A stretch of DNA of 64,000 bases from Streptomyces sp. DH41. GTDB taxonomy: Bacteria > Actinomycetota > Actinomycetes > Streptomycetales > Streptomycetaceae. Positions 25,984 to 36,186 of the stretch are shown piece after piece. The first letter of the stretch is position 1. Each line of letters starts with the position of its first letter. Position numbers and translations under genes: made by a program. Location: contig NZ_JARVKY010000005.1 of the NCBI RefSeq assembly GCF_029813785.1, positions 186,001 to 250,000 of the forward strand. The letters are read 5' to 3'. Below the pieces are notes generated by a model. The model was not told where the DNA came from. It made no database searches and worked only from the letters and a program-made list of their open reading frames with translations.

Positions 25984-26001
25984 GCCTCCCGGGGCAGCAG
26001 C
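25965..26001 (+). terminator. Terminator of the gvp operon, overlapping the end of gvpK
   Basis: Perfect 16-bp stem (GCTGCTGCCCCGGGAG with its complement at 25986-26001) and a 5-nt loop (TGAGC) that contains the gvpK stop codon. The left arm encodes the last residues of GvpK. A small convergent gene begins 30 bp further. Confidence 0.8.
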
Positions 26002-26030
26002 CTCGTCGCCTGTGGTTCGCCGTCAGCGGT

Positions 26031-26201
26031 TCACCACCGGTACCAGCGGCCCCTGCCGCCGCCGGCCTTCGTCCCGCGGGCCAGGAAACCCAGCAACCAC
26101 AGGACCAGGACTGCCAGGGCAATCCACCAGAGAATCTTCACGGCGAATCCGGCACCGAAGAGAATGAGGGCGAGAAGCAGTACGATCAGAAGCGGAACCA
26201 T
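26031..26201 (-). CDS. Small hydrophobic protein, DUF5670-like
   Basis: 56 residues: a first hydrophobic segment (VPLLIVLLLALILFGAGFAV), a second (WWIALAVLVLWLLGFL) and a short Gly/Arg/Trp tail (GGGRGRWYRW). This two-helix hairpin with the LLLALILFG motif is typical of the DUF5670/lmo0937 family of small membrane proteins, often stress-induced. AGGAGG lies 8 nt before ATG 26201, which decides the start against an ATG at 26240. It is the downstream neighbour of a minus-strand methyltransferase gene, with a gap of 53 bp. Confidence 0.8.
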   Translation of the reverse strand: MVPLLIVLLLALILFGAGFAVKILWWIALAVLVLWLLGFLARGTKAGGGRGRWYRW

Positions 26202-26254
26202 AATGTGTACCTCCTGTCGTACTGCTTTCCCGAATTCCATCGATCAGGCGCCCG

Positions 26255-27076
26255 TCAGGCTTTCTTTCGGCACAGAATTTCCCCGTGCAGGACGCTGAAC
26301 CAGCTCTCCGGCCGCTCGCCCCACTCCCGCCAGGCCGCCGCGACGGCCCGCAGCCGCTCCGTCGTCGCATGGCCGCCCCCGACGGCGAGCCCGGCGTATG
26401 CCGACGCGACGGTGCGGTCCGCCCACAGCCCGCTCCACCACTCCCGCTCCTCGGGCGTGGCGAAGGTCCAGGTGGCGGAGGTGGCCGTGATGTCCGTGAA
26501 CCCCGCCTCGAGCGCCCAGGCCTTCAGCCGGCGTCCGGCGTCCGGCTCGCCCCCGTTGGCGCGGGCGACCCGGCGGTACAGGTCCAGCCAGTCGTCCATG
26601 CCCGGCAAGGCGGGGTACCAGGTCATGGCGCCGTAGTCGGAGTCGCGGACGGCGATGATCCCGCCGGGCCGCGCGACCCGCCTCATCTCGCGCAGGGCCT
26701 GGACCGGGTCGCCGACGTGCTGGAGGACCTGGTGGGCGTGGACCACGCAGAACGTGTCGTCCGGGTAGTCCAGCGCGTGCGCGTCGGCGACCGCGAAGGC
26801 GGTGTTGGCCAGCCCGCGTTCGGCAGCCGTGGCCCGGGCCCGCTCGACGATCTCAGGCGCTCGGTCCACGCCGGTGACATGACCCTGTGGGACCAGCTCC
26901 GCGAGGTCCGCGGTGATGGTGCCCGGGCCGCAGCCGATGTCCAGGACCCGCATGTGGGGCTTCAGGGATCCGAGCAGGTAGGCGGCGGAGTTGGCGGCGG
27001 TGCGCCAGGTGTGCGAGCGGAGCACGGACTCGTGGTGCCCGTGCGTGTAGACGGCGGTCTCCCGCGGCTTCGACAT
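26255..27076 (-). CDS. SAM-dependent methyltransferase (UbiE/menaquinone type fold)
   Basis: 273 residues with motif I VLDIGCGPGTITADLAELVP, motif II region VTGVDRAPEIVERARA and the VVHAHQVLQHVGDPVQALRE segment common to class I UbiE-like enzymes. The C-terminus (WYPALPGMDDWLDLYRRVAR onward) matches a Streptomyces family annotated only as methyltransferase. The start is set by GAGAGGGGACCCACC before ATG 27076. A TATACT hexamer 68 bp upstream may be its -10. Substrate unknown. Confidence 0.85.
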   Translation of the reverse strand: MSKPRETAVYTHGHHESVLRSHTWRTAANSAAYLLGSLKPHMRVLDIGCGPGTITADLAELVPQGHVTGVDRAPEIVERARATAAERGLANTAFAVADAHALDYPDDTFCVVHAHQVLQHVGDPVQALREMRRVARPGGIIAVRDSDYGAMTWYPALPGMDDWLDLYRRVARANGGEPDAGRRLKAWALEAGFTDITATSATWTFATPEEREWWSGLWADRTVASAYAGLAVGGGHATTERLRAVAAAWREWGERPESWFSVLHGEILCRKKA

Positions 27077-27144
27077 GGTGGGTCCCCTCTCCCGACGATG
27101 CGCCCACCGTACGCACACCGGCCGAATGATGAGACCCACGTATC

Positions 27145-27150
27145 AGTATA
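27145..27150 (-). promoter_or_regulatory. Candidate -10 box for the methyltransferase gene
   Basis: TATACT on the minus strand in an AT-rich pocket (27126-27155) of an otherwise GC-rich stretch. No convincing -35 was found at 16-18 bp, so this is a candidate only. Confidence 0.3.
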
Positions 27151-27175
27151 TGGACCAACGGCGTGTCGGACGCGG

Positions 27176-28681
27176 TCAGGAGAGGAGCCCGTCACCCGGC
27201 AGCGGGCGGTACACCGTGAGCGCCTCGGGCAGCTTCTCCAGCGTCAGCTCCCCCTCCGTCTCCGTCAGTTCGCCGTCGAAGGCCATCAGCGTGCCCGGCG
27301 CGACCCCGGACAGGCGCAGCCGGCCCACCTGCACGGCCGCGTGGGCGGGGGAGCGGGTCAGCGGACCCGCGAGGGCCGCGGACAGCAGTCGCACGGCCGG
27401 CCGGCGGCCACCGTGCACCACCCGCACGTCCAGCTGCCCGTCCGCCAGGTCGAGCCGGCGCCCCGAGGCGAGGCCCCGACGGTGGTACGTGCCGTTGCCC
27501 GCGAACAGCATCCACAGCGGACGCCGACGGCCCCGCACCTCGGCCTCCAGCGGATGCCGGTCGGCGCGCAGCACCCGTACGGCCGCGAGCACCCCGGCCG
27601 GCCAGCCGCCGATCCTGGGCGACCAGCGCTCCCGCTCGCGCACCAGCTCCGGGTACACACCGAGGCTGAAGGTGTTCAGGAAGATGCCGCGCTGCCCGCC
27701 GGAGGCGAACCGGCCCACGTCCACGCGCACCCCCTCGCCCCGCTCCAGTGCCCGGCACAGATCCCGTACGTCCTCCACGCCCAGGTCGTAGGCGAAGTGG
27801 TTGAGCGTGCCGCCGGGCAGGACCGCCAGCGGCAGTCCATGGCGGAGCGCGATCTCGGCGGCGGCGTTCACGGTGCCGTCGCCGCCGCACACGCCGAGCA
27901 CCCGGGCGTGGCCCGCCGCCTTCCCCAGCTCCGCCCGGACGTCCGCGGGCTCGCACTCGACGACCTCCGCGTCGGGCAGCGCGTCGCACAGCGCCCGCAC
28001 CCGGTCCGAGGTGCCCGAGCCGATGTTGGCCACCATGACGAGGCCCTCGCCGCCGGGCAGCGCCGGCACCTCGGCACGCGGCCGGGCCGGCGGGGTGAGC
28101 TGGGCACGCGTCGGCACCATGCCCCGTACGGCGAACGCGGCCCCCGCGCCGAGGGCCGCGCCCGCCAGCACGTCACTCGGGAAGTGGACCCCGGTGTAGA
28201 CCCGCGAGAGGGCGACCGCGGCGGCCACCGGCGCCACCGCCGCGCCCCACGCCGGGGACTCCAGCGCGACACCGGTCGCGAACGCGGCGGCCGACGCGGC
28301 GTGGCCGGAGGGGAAGGACGTCGTGATCGGCTGCCGCTTCAGCTGCCGGATCAGCGGCACCGGGTCCAGTACGGGACGGGGCCGGCGGACCGAGCGCTTG
28401 CCGAGGGTGTTGATCGTCAGCGAGGCCAGACCCAGCGAGGCGAGTCCCCTGGCGGCGGCGCGACGGGCCCTCGGAGTACGGGACGCGGCCAGGACGGCGC
28501 CCGCCGCGAACCACAGCACGCCGTGGTTGGCGCTACGGCTCAGCAGGGGAAGGAGGGGGTCGGCGCCGGGCCAGGTACGGGCGGCGACGGCCTCGAACAC
28601 ACGCTGGTCCAGCCGGAGGAAACCGGTGCGGACCGGACGCGGGCCGGGCGTCGGGGCGGTGAGGTCTACGTCGGGGCTCAT
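27176..28681 (-). CDS. Fused PAP2 phosphatase and diacylglycerol/lipid kinase
   Basis: 501 residues. The N-terminal half is a membrane PAP2 phosphatase: KRSVRRPRP near 93-101, PSGHAAS near 124-130 and SRVYTGVHFPSDV near 160-172 are the three catalytic motifs. The C-terminal half is a DAGK/YegS-like kinase with GGDGTVNAAAE near 263, PGGTLNHFAYDLG and a C-terminal lid. One half removes and the other adds phosphate on lipid substrates, so the fusion may exchange phosphate groups between lipid pools; known fusions of this type are common in Streptomyces, but the substrates are not settled. The ATG at 28681 is followed by MSPDVDLTAP. Divergent from the ABC-F gene. Confidence 0.88.
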   Translation of the reverse strand: MSPDVDLTAPTPGPRPVRTGFLRLDQRVFEAVAARTWPGADPLLPLLSRSANHGVLWFAAGAVLAASRTPRARRAAARGLASLGLASLTINTLGKRSVRRPRPVLDPVPLIRQLKRQPITTSFPSGHAASAAAFATGVALESPAWGAAVAPVAAAVALSRVYTGVHFPSDVLAGAALGAGAAFAVRGMVPTRAQLTPPARPRAEVPALPGGEGLVMVANIGSGTSDRVRALCDALPDAEVVECEPADVRAELGKAAGHARVLGVCGGDGTVNAAAEIALRHGLPLAVLPGGTLNHFAYDLGVEDVRDLCRALERGEGVRVDVGRFASGGQRGIFLNTFSLGVYPELVRERERWSPRIGGWPAGVLAAVRVLRADRHPLEAEVRGRRRPLWMLFAGNGTYHRRGLASGRRLDLADGQLDVRVVHGGRRPAVRLLSAALAGPLTRSPAHAAVQVGRLRLSGVAPGTLMAFDGELTETEGELTLEKLPEALTVYRPLPGDGLLS

Positions 28682-28767
28682 GGCTCCCGCCTACCCTGCG
28701 GACGGCGTTTCCTGCGGGTGGCGCGCCCCACGTACCGGCGCCCGGGGCCGCGGCGGGGGAAAGTGGT

Positions 28768-28797
28768 TTGCCCCGGACGTGCCCGGAGCCGCAGAAT
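28768..28797 (+). promoter_or_regulatory. Candidate housekeeping promoter of the ABC-F gene
   Basis: TTGCCC (28768-28773), an 18-bp spacer and CAGAAT (28792-28797), then 8 nt to ATG 28806. The arrangement fits a leaderless mRNA and no ribosome binding site is seen. Confidence 0.45.
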
Positions 28798-28805
28798 CCG
28801 GTGCC

Positions 28806-30425
28806 ATGGGTCATCTTGAAGCCGCGCACCTGGAGTACTACCTCCCCGACGGAAGGGCGCTGCTCGGCGACGCCTCCTTCCGGGTGGGGGAGGGGGCCGT
28901 CGTGGCCCTCGTCGGACCCAACGGGGCGGGCAAGACCACCCTGCTCCGCCTGCTGTCCGGGGAGCTCAAGCCGCACGGCGGGACCGTCACCGTCGGTGGC
29001 GGCCTCGGGGTGATGCGCCAGTTCGTGGGCTCCGTCCGGGACGAGACGACCGTACGCGACCTGCTGGTGTCCGTGGCGTCCCCCCGCATCCGCGAGGCCG
29101 CGCGCGCGGTCGACGCCGCCGAGCACGGCATCCTGACCGTCGACGACGAGGCCGCCCAGATGCGCTACGCGCAGGCGCTCGCAGACTGGGCCGAGGCGCA
29201 GGGGTACGAGGCCGAGACCCTGTGGGACATCTGCACCACGGCCGCGCTGGGGGTGCCGTACGACAAGGCCCAGTGGCGGCAGGTGAGCACGCTGTCCGGC
29301 GGTGAGCAGAAGCGGCTGGTACTGGAGGCACTGCTGCGCGGCACCGACGAGGTGCTGCTGCTCGACGAGCCGGACAACTACCTCGACGTGCCCGGCAAAC
29401 GCTGGCTGGAGGAGCGGCTGAAGGAGACCCGCAAGACGGTTCTCTTCGTCTCCCACGACCGGGAACTGCTCGCCCGCGCCGCCGAGAAGATCGTCTCCCT
29501 GGAGCCCGGCCCCGCGGGCGCCGACGCCTGGGTGCACGGCGGGGGTTTCGCCACCTTCCACGACGCCCGGCGCGAACGCTTCGCCCGCTTCGAGGAACTG
29601 CGCCGCCGCTGGGACGAGAAGCACGCGCAGCTGAAGAAACTGGTACTGACGCTGCGTCAGGCCGCCGCGGTCAGCCACGACATGGCCTCCCGTTACGCCG
29701 CCGCCCAGACCCGGCTGCGCAAGTTCGAGGAGGCCGGACCGCCGCCCGAGCCGCCGCGCGAGCAGGACATCAGGATGCGCCTGAAGGGCGGCCGTACCGG
29801 CGTACGCGCCGTCACCTGCGAGCAACTGGAACTCACGGGCCTGATGAAACCCTTCGACCTGGAGGTCTTCTACGGCGAACGCGTCGCCGTCCTCGGCTCC
29901 AACGGCTCCGGCAAGTCGCACTTCCTGCGGCTGCTCGCCGGCGGCGACGTGGCCCACACCGGGAACTGGAAACTCGGCGCGCGCGTGGTCCCCGGACACT
30001 TCGCGCAGACGCACGCCCACCCCGAACTGCTGGGCCGGGAGCTCCTGGACATCCTGTGGACCGAACACTCCCAGGACCGGGGCGCCGCCATGTCGAGGCT
30101 GCGCCGCTACGAGCTGACCCAGCAGGCCGAGCAGACCTTCGACCGGCTCTCCGGCGGCCAGCAGGCCCGCTTCCAGATCCTCCTGCTGGAGCTCCAGGGC
30201 GTCACCGCCCTGCTCCTCGACGAGCCGACCGACAACCTCGACCTGGAATCGGCGGAAGCCCTCCAGGAAGGCCTGGAGGGCTTCGAGGGCACGGTCCTCG
30301 CGGTCACCCACGACCGCTGGTTCGCCCGCTCCTTCGACCGGTACCTCGTCTTCGGCAGCGACGGACGCGTCCGGGAGACACCGGAGCCGGTCTGGGACGA
30401 ACGGCGGGTGGAGCGGGCCCGCTGA
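28806..30425 (+). CDS. ABC-F family ATPase (ribosome-associated type)
   Basis: 539 residues with two nucleotide-binding domains and no membrane segment. First domain: Walker A GPNGAGKTT, signature LSGGEQKR, Walker B VLLLDEPDNYLD. Second domain: GSNGSGKS, LSGGQQAR, ALLLDEPTDNLD. The linker (about 260-330) is charged and helical, as in the P-site tRNA interaction motif of ABC-F proteins. These act on the ribosome as translation factors or give resistance to ribosome-targeting antibiotics. The second signature reads LSGGQQ and the usual EPTN is EPTD. No antibiotic cluster is adjacent, so a housekeeping or stress role is as likely as resistance. Confidence 0.9.
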   Translation: MGHLEAAHLEYYLPDGRALLGDASFRVGEGAVVALVGPNGAGKTTLLRLLSGELKPHGGTVTVGGGLGVMRQFVGSVRDETTVRDLLVSVASPRIREAARAVDAAEHGILTVDDEAAQMRYAQALADWAEAQGYEAETLWDICTTAALGVPYDKAQWRQVSTLSGGEQKRLVLEALLRGTDEVLLLDEPDNYLDVPGKRWLEERLKETRKTVLFVSHDRELLARAAEKIVSLEPGPAGADAWVHGGGFATFHDARRERFARFEELRRRWDEKHAQLKKLVLTLRQAAAVSHDMASRYAAAQTRLRKFEEAGPPPEPPREQDIRMRLKGGRTGVRAVTCEQLELTGLMKPFDLEVFYGERVAVLGSNGSGKSHFLRLLAGGDVAHTGNWKLGARVVPGHFAQTHAHPELLGRELLDILWTEHSQDRGAAMSRLRRYELTQQAEQTFDRLSGGQQARFQILLLELQGVTALLLDEPTDNLDLESAEALQEGLEGFEGTVLAVTHDRWFARSFDRYLVFGSDGRVRETPEPVWDERRVERAR

Positions 30426-30443
30426 CGCCGCCGGACACGGAGC

Positions 30444-31565
30444 TCACTTCCAGCGCAGCAGCGCCCCGAGGCCGCCCACCGGTGACTTCTCCGCGGCCTC
30501 GGACGGCAGGGCCGCCGTCACCGAGATCGCCGGGGCGCCGGTCATCACCGCCGAGCGCAGCAGGGCGTCGTCGGCGCGGGCCGACCAGGAGTTCTGCTCG
30601 CCGAGCGTCTTCAGCTCCGTACGGCGCACAGCCAGCTGGTCGGCGTCCTCGCCGATCCACACCTCGCGGTGGGTGTCGGGGCCGTCCGGGATGATCAGCA
30701 GCTCGTCGATGCGGTGCTCCCGGGCCGCCTCGACCAGCGCGGGCACACCCTCCGCGGCGCCGGCCCGGCCCTCGCCGTCCGGCGTGCGGGCGGCCAGGAA
30801 CCGGTCCAGGTCCTCCCGCGCCCGCGAGCGCACATGGTCGTCGCGCAGCCGCTCCACCTCGTCGTCCAGCAGCCTGCTGCCGGCGCCGCGCGAGGCCTCG
30901 GCGACCCGGCCCCGCAGCCGCTTGGGCAGCCGCTCGTGCACGGACCGCCGCTCCCGGTCGTCACCCACCAGGATCACCAGATCGGCGCCCGTCTCCTCCT
31001 GGCAGACGGCGAGCGCGTCCGCGATCTCCGCCGCGTTGTGCTCCCAGGTGTTCTCCACCCGCAGCTGGAAGTGGCGCTCCGACCAGTCGACGCTGCTCGT
31101 GCGGTGCACCGGCCACTGCCGACCGGTGACGCCGCCCGCGTCCGAGCTGCCCAGCGCGCTGCGCAGCTCGAAGTCGGCGCCCTTGCGGTCGACATAGGCC
31201 ACCACGCACACCGGGTCCTCGCCGGCCAGCTCCAGCAGCGGCGCGACGTGCGGCAGCGGCGCCCAGTCGGCGGTGGTCCCGCCGTACGGGGGCCGGGCCA
31301 GCGGCGGATCGAGCACCACCCGCCCGGCACACGCGAACAGTGCCCGCCCGTGCGGGTCGGTGGCGTGGCGCAGCCCCTCCACCGCCTCCTTCACGGCCCG
31401 GCAGGTCGCGTCGTCCGCGCCCTGGTCCGCCAGCTCCCGGGCCACCGCGGCGGCCGTCAGCTCACGTTCGTGGGGGGTGTCCTCCGTGTTCCGGGAAAGG
31501 TCTATGTACACGGAGGCCCAGGGCCCCTGATGTTCGTAGAGAGGATGCAGAAACGCGAGATCCAT
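30444..31565 (-). CDS. Bacterial eRF1-like protein (baeRF family 2, Rv2629-like)
   Basis: 373 residues. Start LAFLHPLYEHQGPWASVYID, middle VCVVAYVDRKGADFELRSAL and LVILVGDDRERRSVHERLPK, end VEAAREHRIDELLIIPDG. These match the baeRF group of stand-alone eRF1/Vms1-like proteins, which have the central RNase-H-like domain and may act on stalled ribosomes or tRNA; M. tuberculosis Rv2629 belongs here and is hypoxia/dormancy linked. No GGQ motif was seen. The ATG follows GGGAGGGAGCC. A GTGT-N15-GGGTAC promoter-like sequence lies 47 bp upstream. Convergent with ABC-F, 18 bp apart. Confidence 0.8.
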   Translation of the reverse strand: MDLAFLHPLYEHQGPWASVYIDLSRNTEDTPHERELTAAAVARELADQGADDATCRAVKEAVEGLRHATDPHGRALFACAGRVVLDPPLARPPYGGTTADWAPLPHVAPLLELAGEDPVCVVAYVDRKGADFELRSALGSSDAGGVTGRQWPVHRTSSVDWSERHFQLRVENTWEHNAAEIADALAVCQEETGADLVILVGDDRERRSVHERLPKRLRGRVAEASRGAGSRLLDDEVERLRDDHVRSRAREDLDRFLAARTPDGEGRAGAAEGVPALVEAAREHRIDELLIIPDGPDTHREVWIGEDADQLAVRRTELKTLGEQNSWSARADDALLRSAVMTGAPAISVTAALPSEAAEKSPVGGLGALLRWK

Positions 31566-31610
31566 GGCTCCCTCCCGGGTGCCGCTCGGGGGTGGTAGTG
31601 CTTCGGGGGC

Positions 31611-31637
31611 GGGTACCCGGACCGCATGAACGAACAC
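31611..31637. promoter_or_regulatory. SigB-type promoter at a GGGTACCC palindrome between divergent genes
   Basis: On the minus strand GTGT (31637-31634), 15 bp, then GGGTAC (31618-31613) fits GNNT-N14-16-GGGTAC and would serve the baeRF gene. The -10 sits in the palindrome GGGTACCC (31611-31618), which on the plus strand is 9 nt from the DUF6158 ATG, so one element may serve both directions. Confidence 0.5.
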
Positions 31638-31922
31638 GACACGAGGGACGACACCAGGACCGGAGTGGGCACCATGACCGGAGTGGACCCGGGCCGCCTG
31701 GACGACCAGCAGCTCATGAAGGAGCTCGAGACCATCCACCGCACGCGTCACGACACCCTGTTGTACGGGTCGAACGACGCGCTGCGGGCCCACAACGGTC
31801 GCATGGCGCAACTGGAGGGCGAGTGGCTGCGCCGCAACCCCCGGCGCCCGGTCGCCGCGGGCCGCACCCGCGAGGGCGCCCGGGAACGGGGCTGCGGGGA
31901 GGACACCACCACCGGCGGCTGA
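31626..31922 (+). CDS. Small DUF6158 family protein
   Basis: 98 residues. The core GRLDDQQLMKELETIHRTRH then LYGSNDALRAHNGRMAQLEG is the DUF6158 signature, a helical domain without known function. The last 25 residues are Arg/Gly-rich. ATG 31626 is 9 nt after GGGTACC and has no Shine-Dalgarno sequence; ATG 31674 (MTGVDPGRLDD) also starts the conserved part and is a possible start. Divergent from the baeRF gene. Confidence 0.65.
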   Translation: MNEHDTRDDTRTGVGTMTGVDPGRLDDQQLMKELETIHRTRHDTLLYGSNDALRAHNGRMAQLEGEWLRRNPRRPVAAGRTREGARERGCGEDTTTGG

Positions 31923-31943
31923 GTTCGGTCGGTCCGGCCAGGC

Positions 31944-32015
31944 GGTCCGGACGCGCGTGGGGCGGGTGGTTCGGGCGCGCGTGGGGCGAGTGGTCCGGAC
32001 ACGCGTGGGGCCCGG
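31944..32015. repeat. Three imperfect 24-bp tandem repeats downstream of the DUF6158 gene
   Basis: Units at 31944, 31968 and 31992, each like GGTCCGGACGCGCGTGGGGC plus four bases. Units hold the palindromes GTCCGGAC (or a variant) and ACGCGCGT. They fill most of the 154-bp gap between two convergent genes; no hairpin terminator was recognised. Confidence 0.8.
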
Positions 32016-32076
32016 TCCTCCGGCGCGATCGTGGCGCACCGGCGGACCGGGCCCGGCGTCAGGCTCTCGCCCTCTC

Positions 32077-32619
32077 TCAGCCGCCCGCCTTGGCGAACTC
32101 CGCGAGATAGGTCTCGCAGAACGCCTCGAGGTCGTCCGGCTTGCGGCTGGTGACCAGGACGTTGTCGCCGTGGTCGCACACCTTCACCTGTTCGTCGACC
32201 CAGGTGGCGCCGGCGTTGCGGAGGTCCGTCCGCAGGCTGGGCCACGAGGTCATGACCCGGCCGCGTACGACATCCGCCTCGACGAGCGTCCACGGGGCGT
32301 GACAGATGGCGGCGACCGGACGCCCCTGTTCGAAGAAGTCCCTGACGAACGCCACGGCCTTCTCGTCGGTCCGCAGGAAGTCCGGGTTGGCCACGCCGCC
32401 GGGCAGGACCAGCCCGCCGAACGAGTCGGCCGACGTGTCGCCCACCACCTCGTCCACCGGGAACGTGTCCGCCTTGTCGAGGTGGTTGAAGCCCTGGATC
32501 TCACCGGACTGGGTGGAGACGAGCACGGGCTCGTGACCCGCGTCCTTCGCCGCCTGCCACGGCTCGGTCAGCTCGACCTGCTCCACGCCCTCGGGAGCGG
32601 TCAGAAACGCGATACGCAT
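32077..32619 (-). CDS. DJ-1/PfpI family protein (PfpI-type glutamine amidotransferase fold)
   Basis: 180 residues. The nucleophile elbow is AAICHAPWTL with Cys106-His107, as in PfpI/YhbO proteases and deglycases. The upstream GGLVLPGGVANPDFLR loop and the acidic residue expected near the N-terminus are present. Members act in the cytoplasm against carbonyl or oxidative damage to proteins. GGAAGGGAATCCGATCAC precedes ATG 32619. It lies 88 bp from the CBS remnant in an island of stress-type small genes. Confidence 0.9.
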   Translation of the reverse strand: MRIAFLTAPEGVEQVELTEPWQAAKDAGHEPVLVSTQSGEIQGFNHLDKADTFPVDEVVGDTSADSFGGLVLPGGVANPDFLRTDEKAVAFVRDFFEQGRPVAAICHAPWTLVEADVVRGRVMTSWPSLRTDLRNAGATWVDEQVKVCDHGDNVLVTSRKPDDLEAFCETYLAEFAKAGG

Positions 32620-32707
32620 GTGATCGGATTCCCTTCCTGGCGCGTCGGCCGGCGTCGCCGCCCGGCGCGCGTGTGTCGTTCGGCCGTGTGTCGCGGCCCG
32701 GCGCGCC

Positions 32708-32857
32708 TCAGCCGCCGCCCGTGGCGTCCGGCTCCGCTCGGCTGATGTCCTGCGTCCGCATCAGCCGCGCCGCCTCGGCGAGGGAGGAGTCCGGGCGGAC
32801 GGCGGCCACGCCCGGGGTCATGACGTCCCGCACGTACTCGGCCGCGTACTCGGCCAT
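32708..32857 (-). pseudogene. Truncated CBS-domain protein
   Basis: 49 residues: YVRDVMTPGVAAVRPDSSLA and EAARLMRTQDIS match the first third of a CBS domain, then the reading frame runs into RAEPDATGGG and stops. A functional stand-alone CBS protein has 130-150 residues with two CBS motifs. No CBS-like sequence is seen in other frames of the following 88 bp, so the rest seems deleted rather than frameshifted. GGGAAGGGTG lies near the ATG, so a short peptide may still be made. Confidence 0.6.
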
Positions 32858-32901
32858 GGAGTCACCCTTCCCGGCGCCTACGCGCTCCGCGGCCCGGCCG
32901 C

Positions 32902-33285
32902 TTAGGATCCGCCGCTCTCGGTCAGGGCCACCGCCAGTTCCTGCACGTTGTCGTAGCGCGCCTTGTGCGGCAGCCGTTCCAGACCCTCGACGAGGGCGTC
33001 GGGCGCGTTGCCGCGGCGCAGCGCCCGGGTCAGTTCCCGCGGGTTCGCGGGGAAGGTGCCCCGGGTCAGGTTCCGGGCCAGTTCGAGCCGGAGGGCCTCC
33101 AGATACGTCGGCCCGCGACCCGGCGTCACCGGTCCGTAGGTGACCTCGGGGTCGTCCTCCGCGGCCGGTTCCGGGTCGTTCCACTCCTCACTGCGGGTGG
33201 GGTGCCCGGACCTGAGCAGACCCTGCAGTTCGTGCTTCATCTCGTCGTCACGATGGACGCTCATCCGGTCACTGCCTCGCTGCAT
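32902..33285 (-). CDS. DUF2795 domain protein
   Basis: 127 residues. The C-terminal part ([20 protein letters not shown]; then [20 protein letters not shown]) is the DUF2795 helical domain. The middle ([20 protein letters not shown]) looks like an additional half-copy of the same domain. Function unknown; such proteins are abundant in Streptomyces. GGAGGG lies 4 nt before ATG 33285. A GTGT-N15-GGGTAC promoter-like sequence sits 36-60 bp upstream, the same form as before the baeRF gene. Confidence 0.8.
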   Translation of the reverse strand: MQRGSDRMSVHRDDEMKHELQGLLRSGHPTRSEEWNDPEPAAEDDPEVTYGPVTPGRGPTYLEALRLELARNLTRGTFPANPRELTRALRRGNAPDALVEGLERLPHKARYDNVQELAVALTESGGS

Positions 33286-33320
33286 GTCTCCCTCCACATC
33301 CTTCAGGGGGTGCCGACCGC

Positions 33321-33345
33321 GTACCCGGGCACCGCGGGCCGACAC
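33321..33345 (-). promoter_or_regulatory. SigB-type promoter of the DUF2795 gene
   Basis: Minus strand GTGT (33345-33342), 15-bp spacer, GGGTAC (33326-33321). It fits GNNT-N14-16-GGGTAC exactly and sits 36 bp before the ATG. Confidence 0.5.
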
Positions 33346-33411
33346 GGATTCATCCGGACGGGTCCGGTCCGATTTCCCCCGACACGCTGCGTGTGCCCCC
33401 GTACACCGTCG

Positions 33412-33435
33412 GTTTGCCCGGCGGGCACGGGGAAC
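33412..33435 (+). promoter_or_regulatory. Near-consensus SigB-type promoter before the small membrane protein
   Basis: GTTT (33412-33415), 14-bp spacer, GGGAAC (33430-33435); one mismatch from GTTT-N14-16-GGGTAC. It is 52 bp upstream of ATG 33488. Confidence 0.35.
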
Positions 33436-33487
33436 CCGGCCCGCGCCACCACCCCCCACGCCCACCCCTCGTCGGGAAGGACGGACC

Positions 33488-33697
33488 ATGGCGGTGCTGC
33501 TCGCTGTGTTCATCCCGGTCCTCATGCTCGGTGTGGTGCTGGCCCTGGGCCGCTACGAGGAACTGGTGCTGCCGGGCACCGCGCCGCCGCCCGACGGCCC
33601 GGACCCGGGCCCCGGCCCCGACGCGTCCGCGTCCTCGTCGGGAGAAGCGGACAGTGGATCAGGAATCGAGAAGCGCGGCCGTGCGCACTCCGTCTAG
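33488..33697 (+). CDS. Small single-helix membrane protein
   Basis: 69 residues: one N-terminal hydrophobic helix ([20 protein letters not shown]), then [12 protein letters not shown] and a disordered Pro/Gly/Asp/Ser tail. No family recognised. GGAAGGACGGACC precedes ATG 33488. It is followed after 38 bp by the UvrA-like gene and could be cotranscribed with it. Confidence 0.6.
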   Translation: MAVLLAVFIPVLMLGVVLALGRYEELVLPGTAPPPDGPDPGPGPDASASSSGEADSGSGIEKRGRAHSV

Positions 33698-33735
33698 CGT
33701 GTCCCTGCCGACCCGCCCGACAGATGGAGAGCACG

Positions 33736-36126
<2,391 letters not shown>

Positions 36127-36186
36127 CCGCGAACGGGCCCACAGCGCCGGTACCGTTCGTGCCCGGCGCTGTGGGATCGTGGTGGG

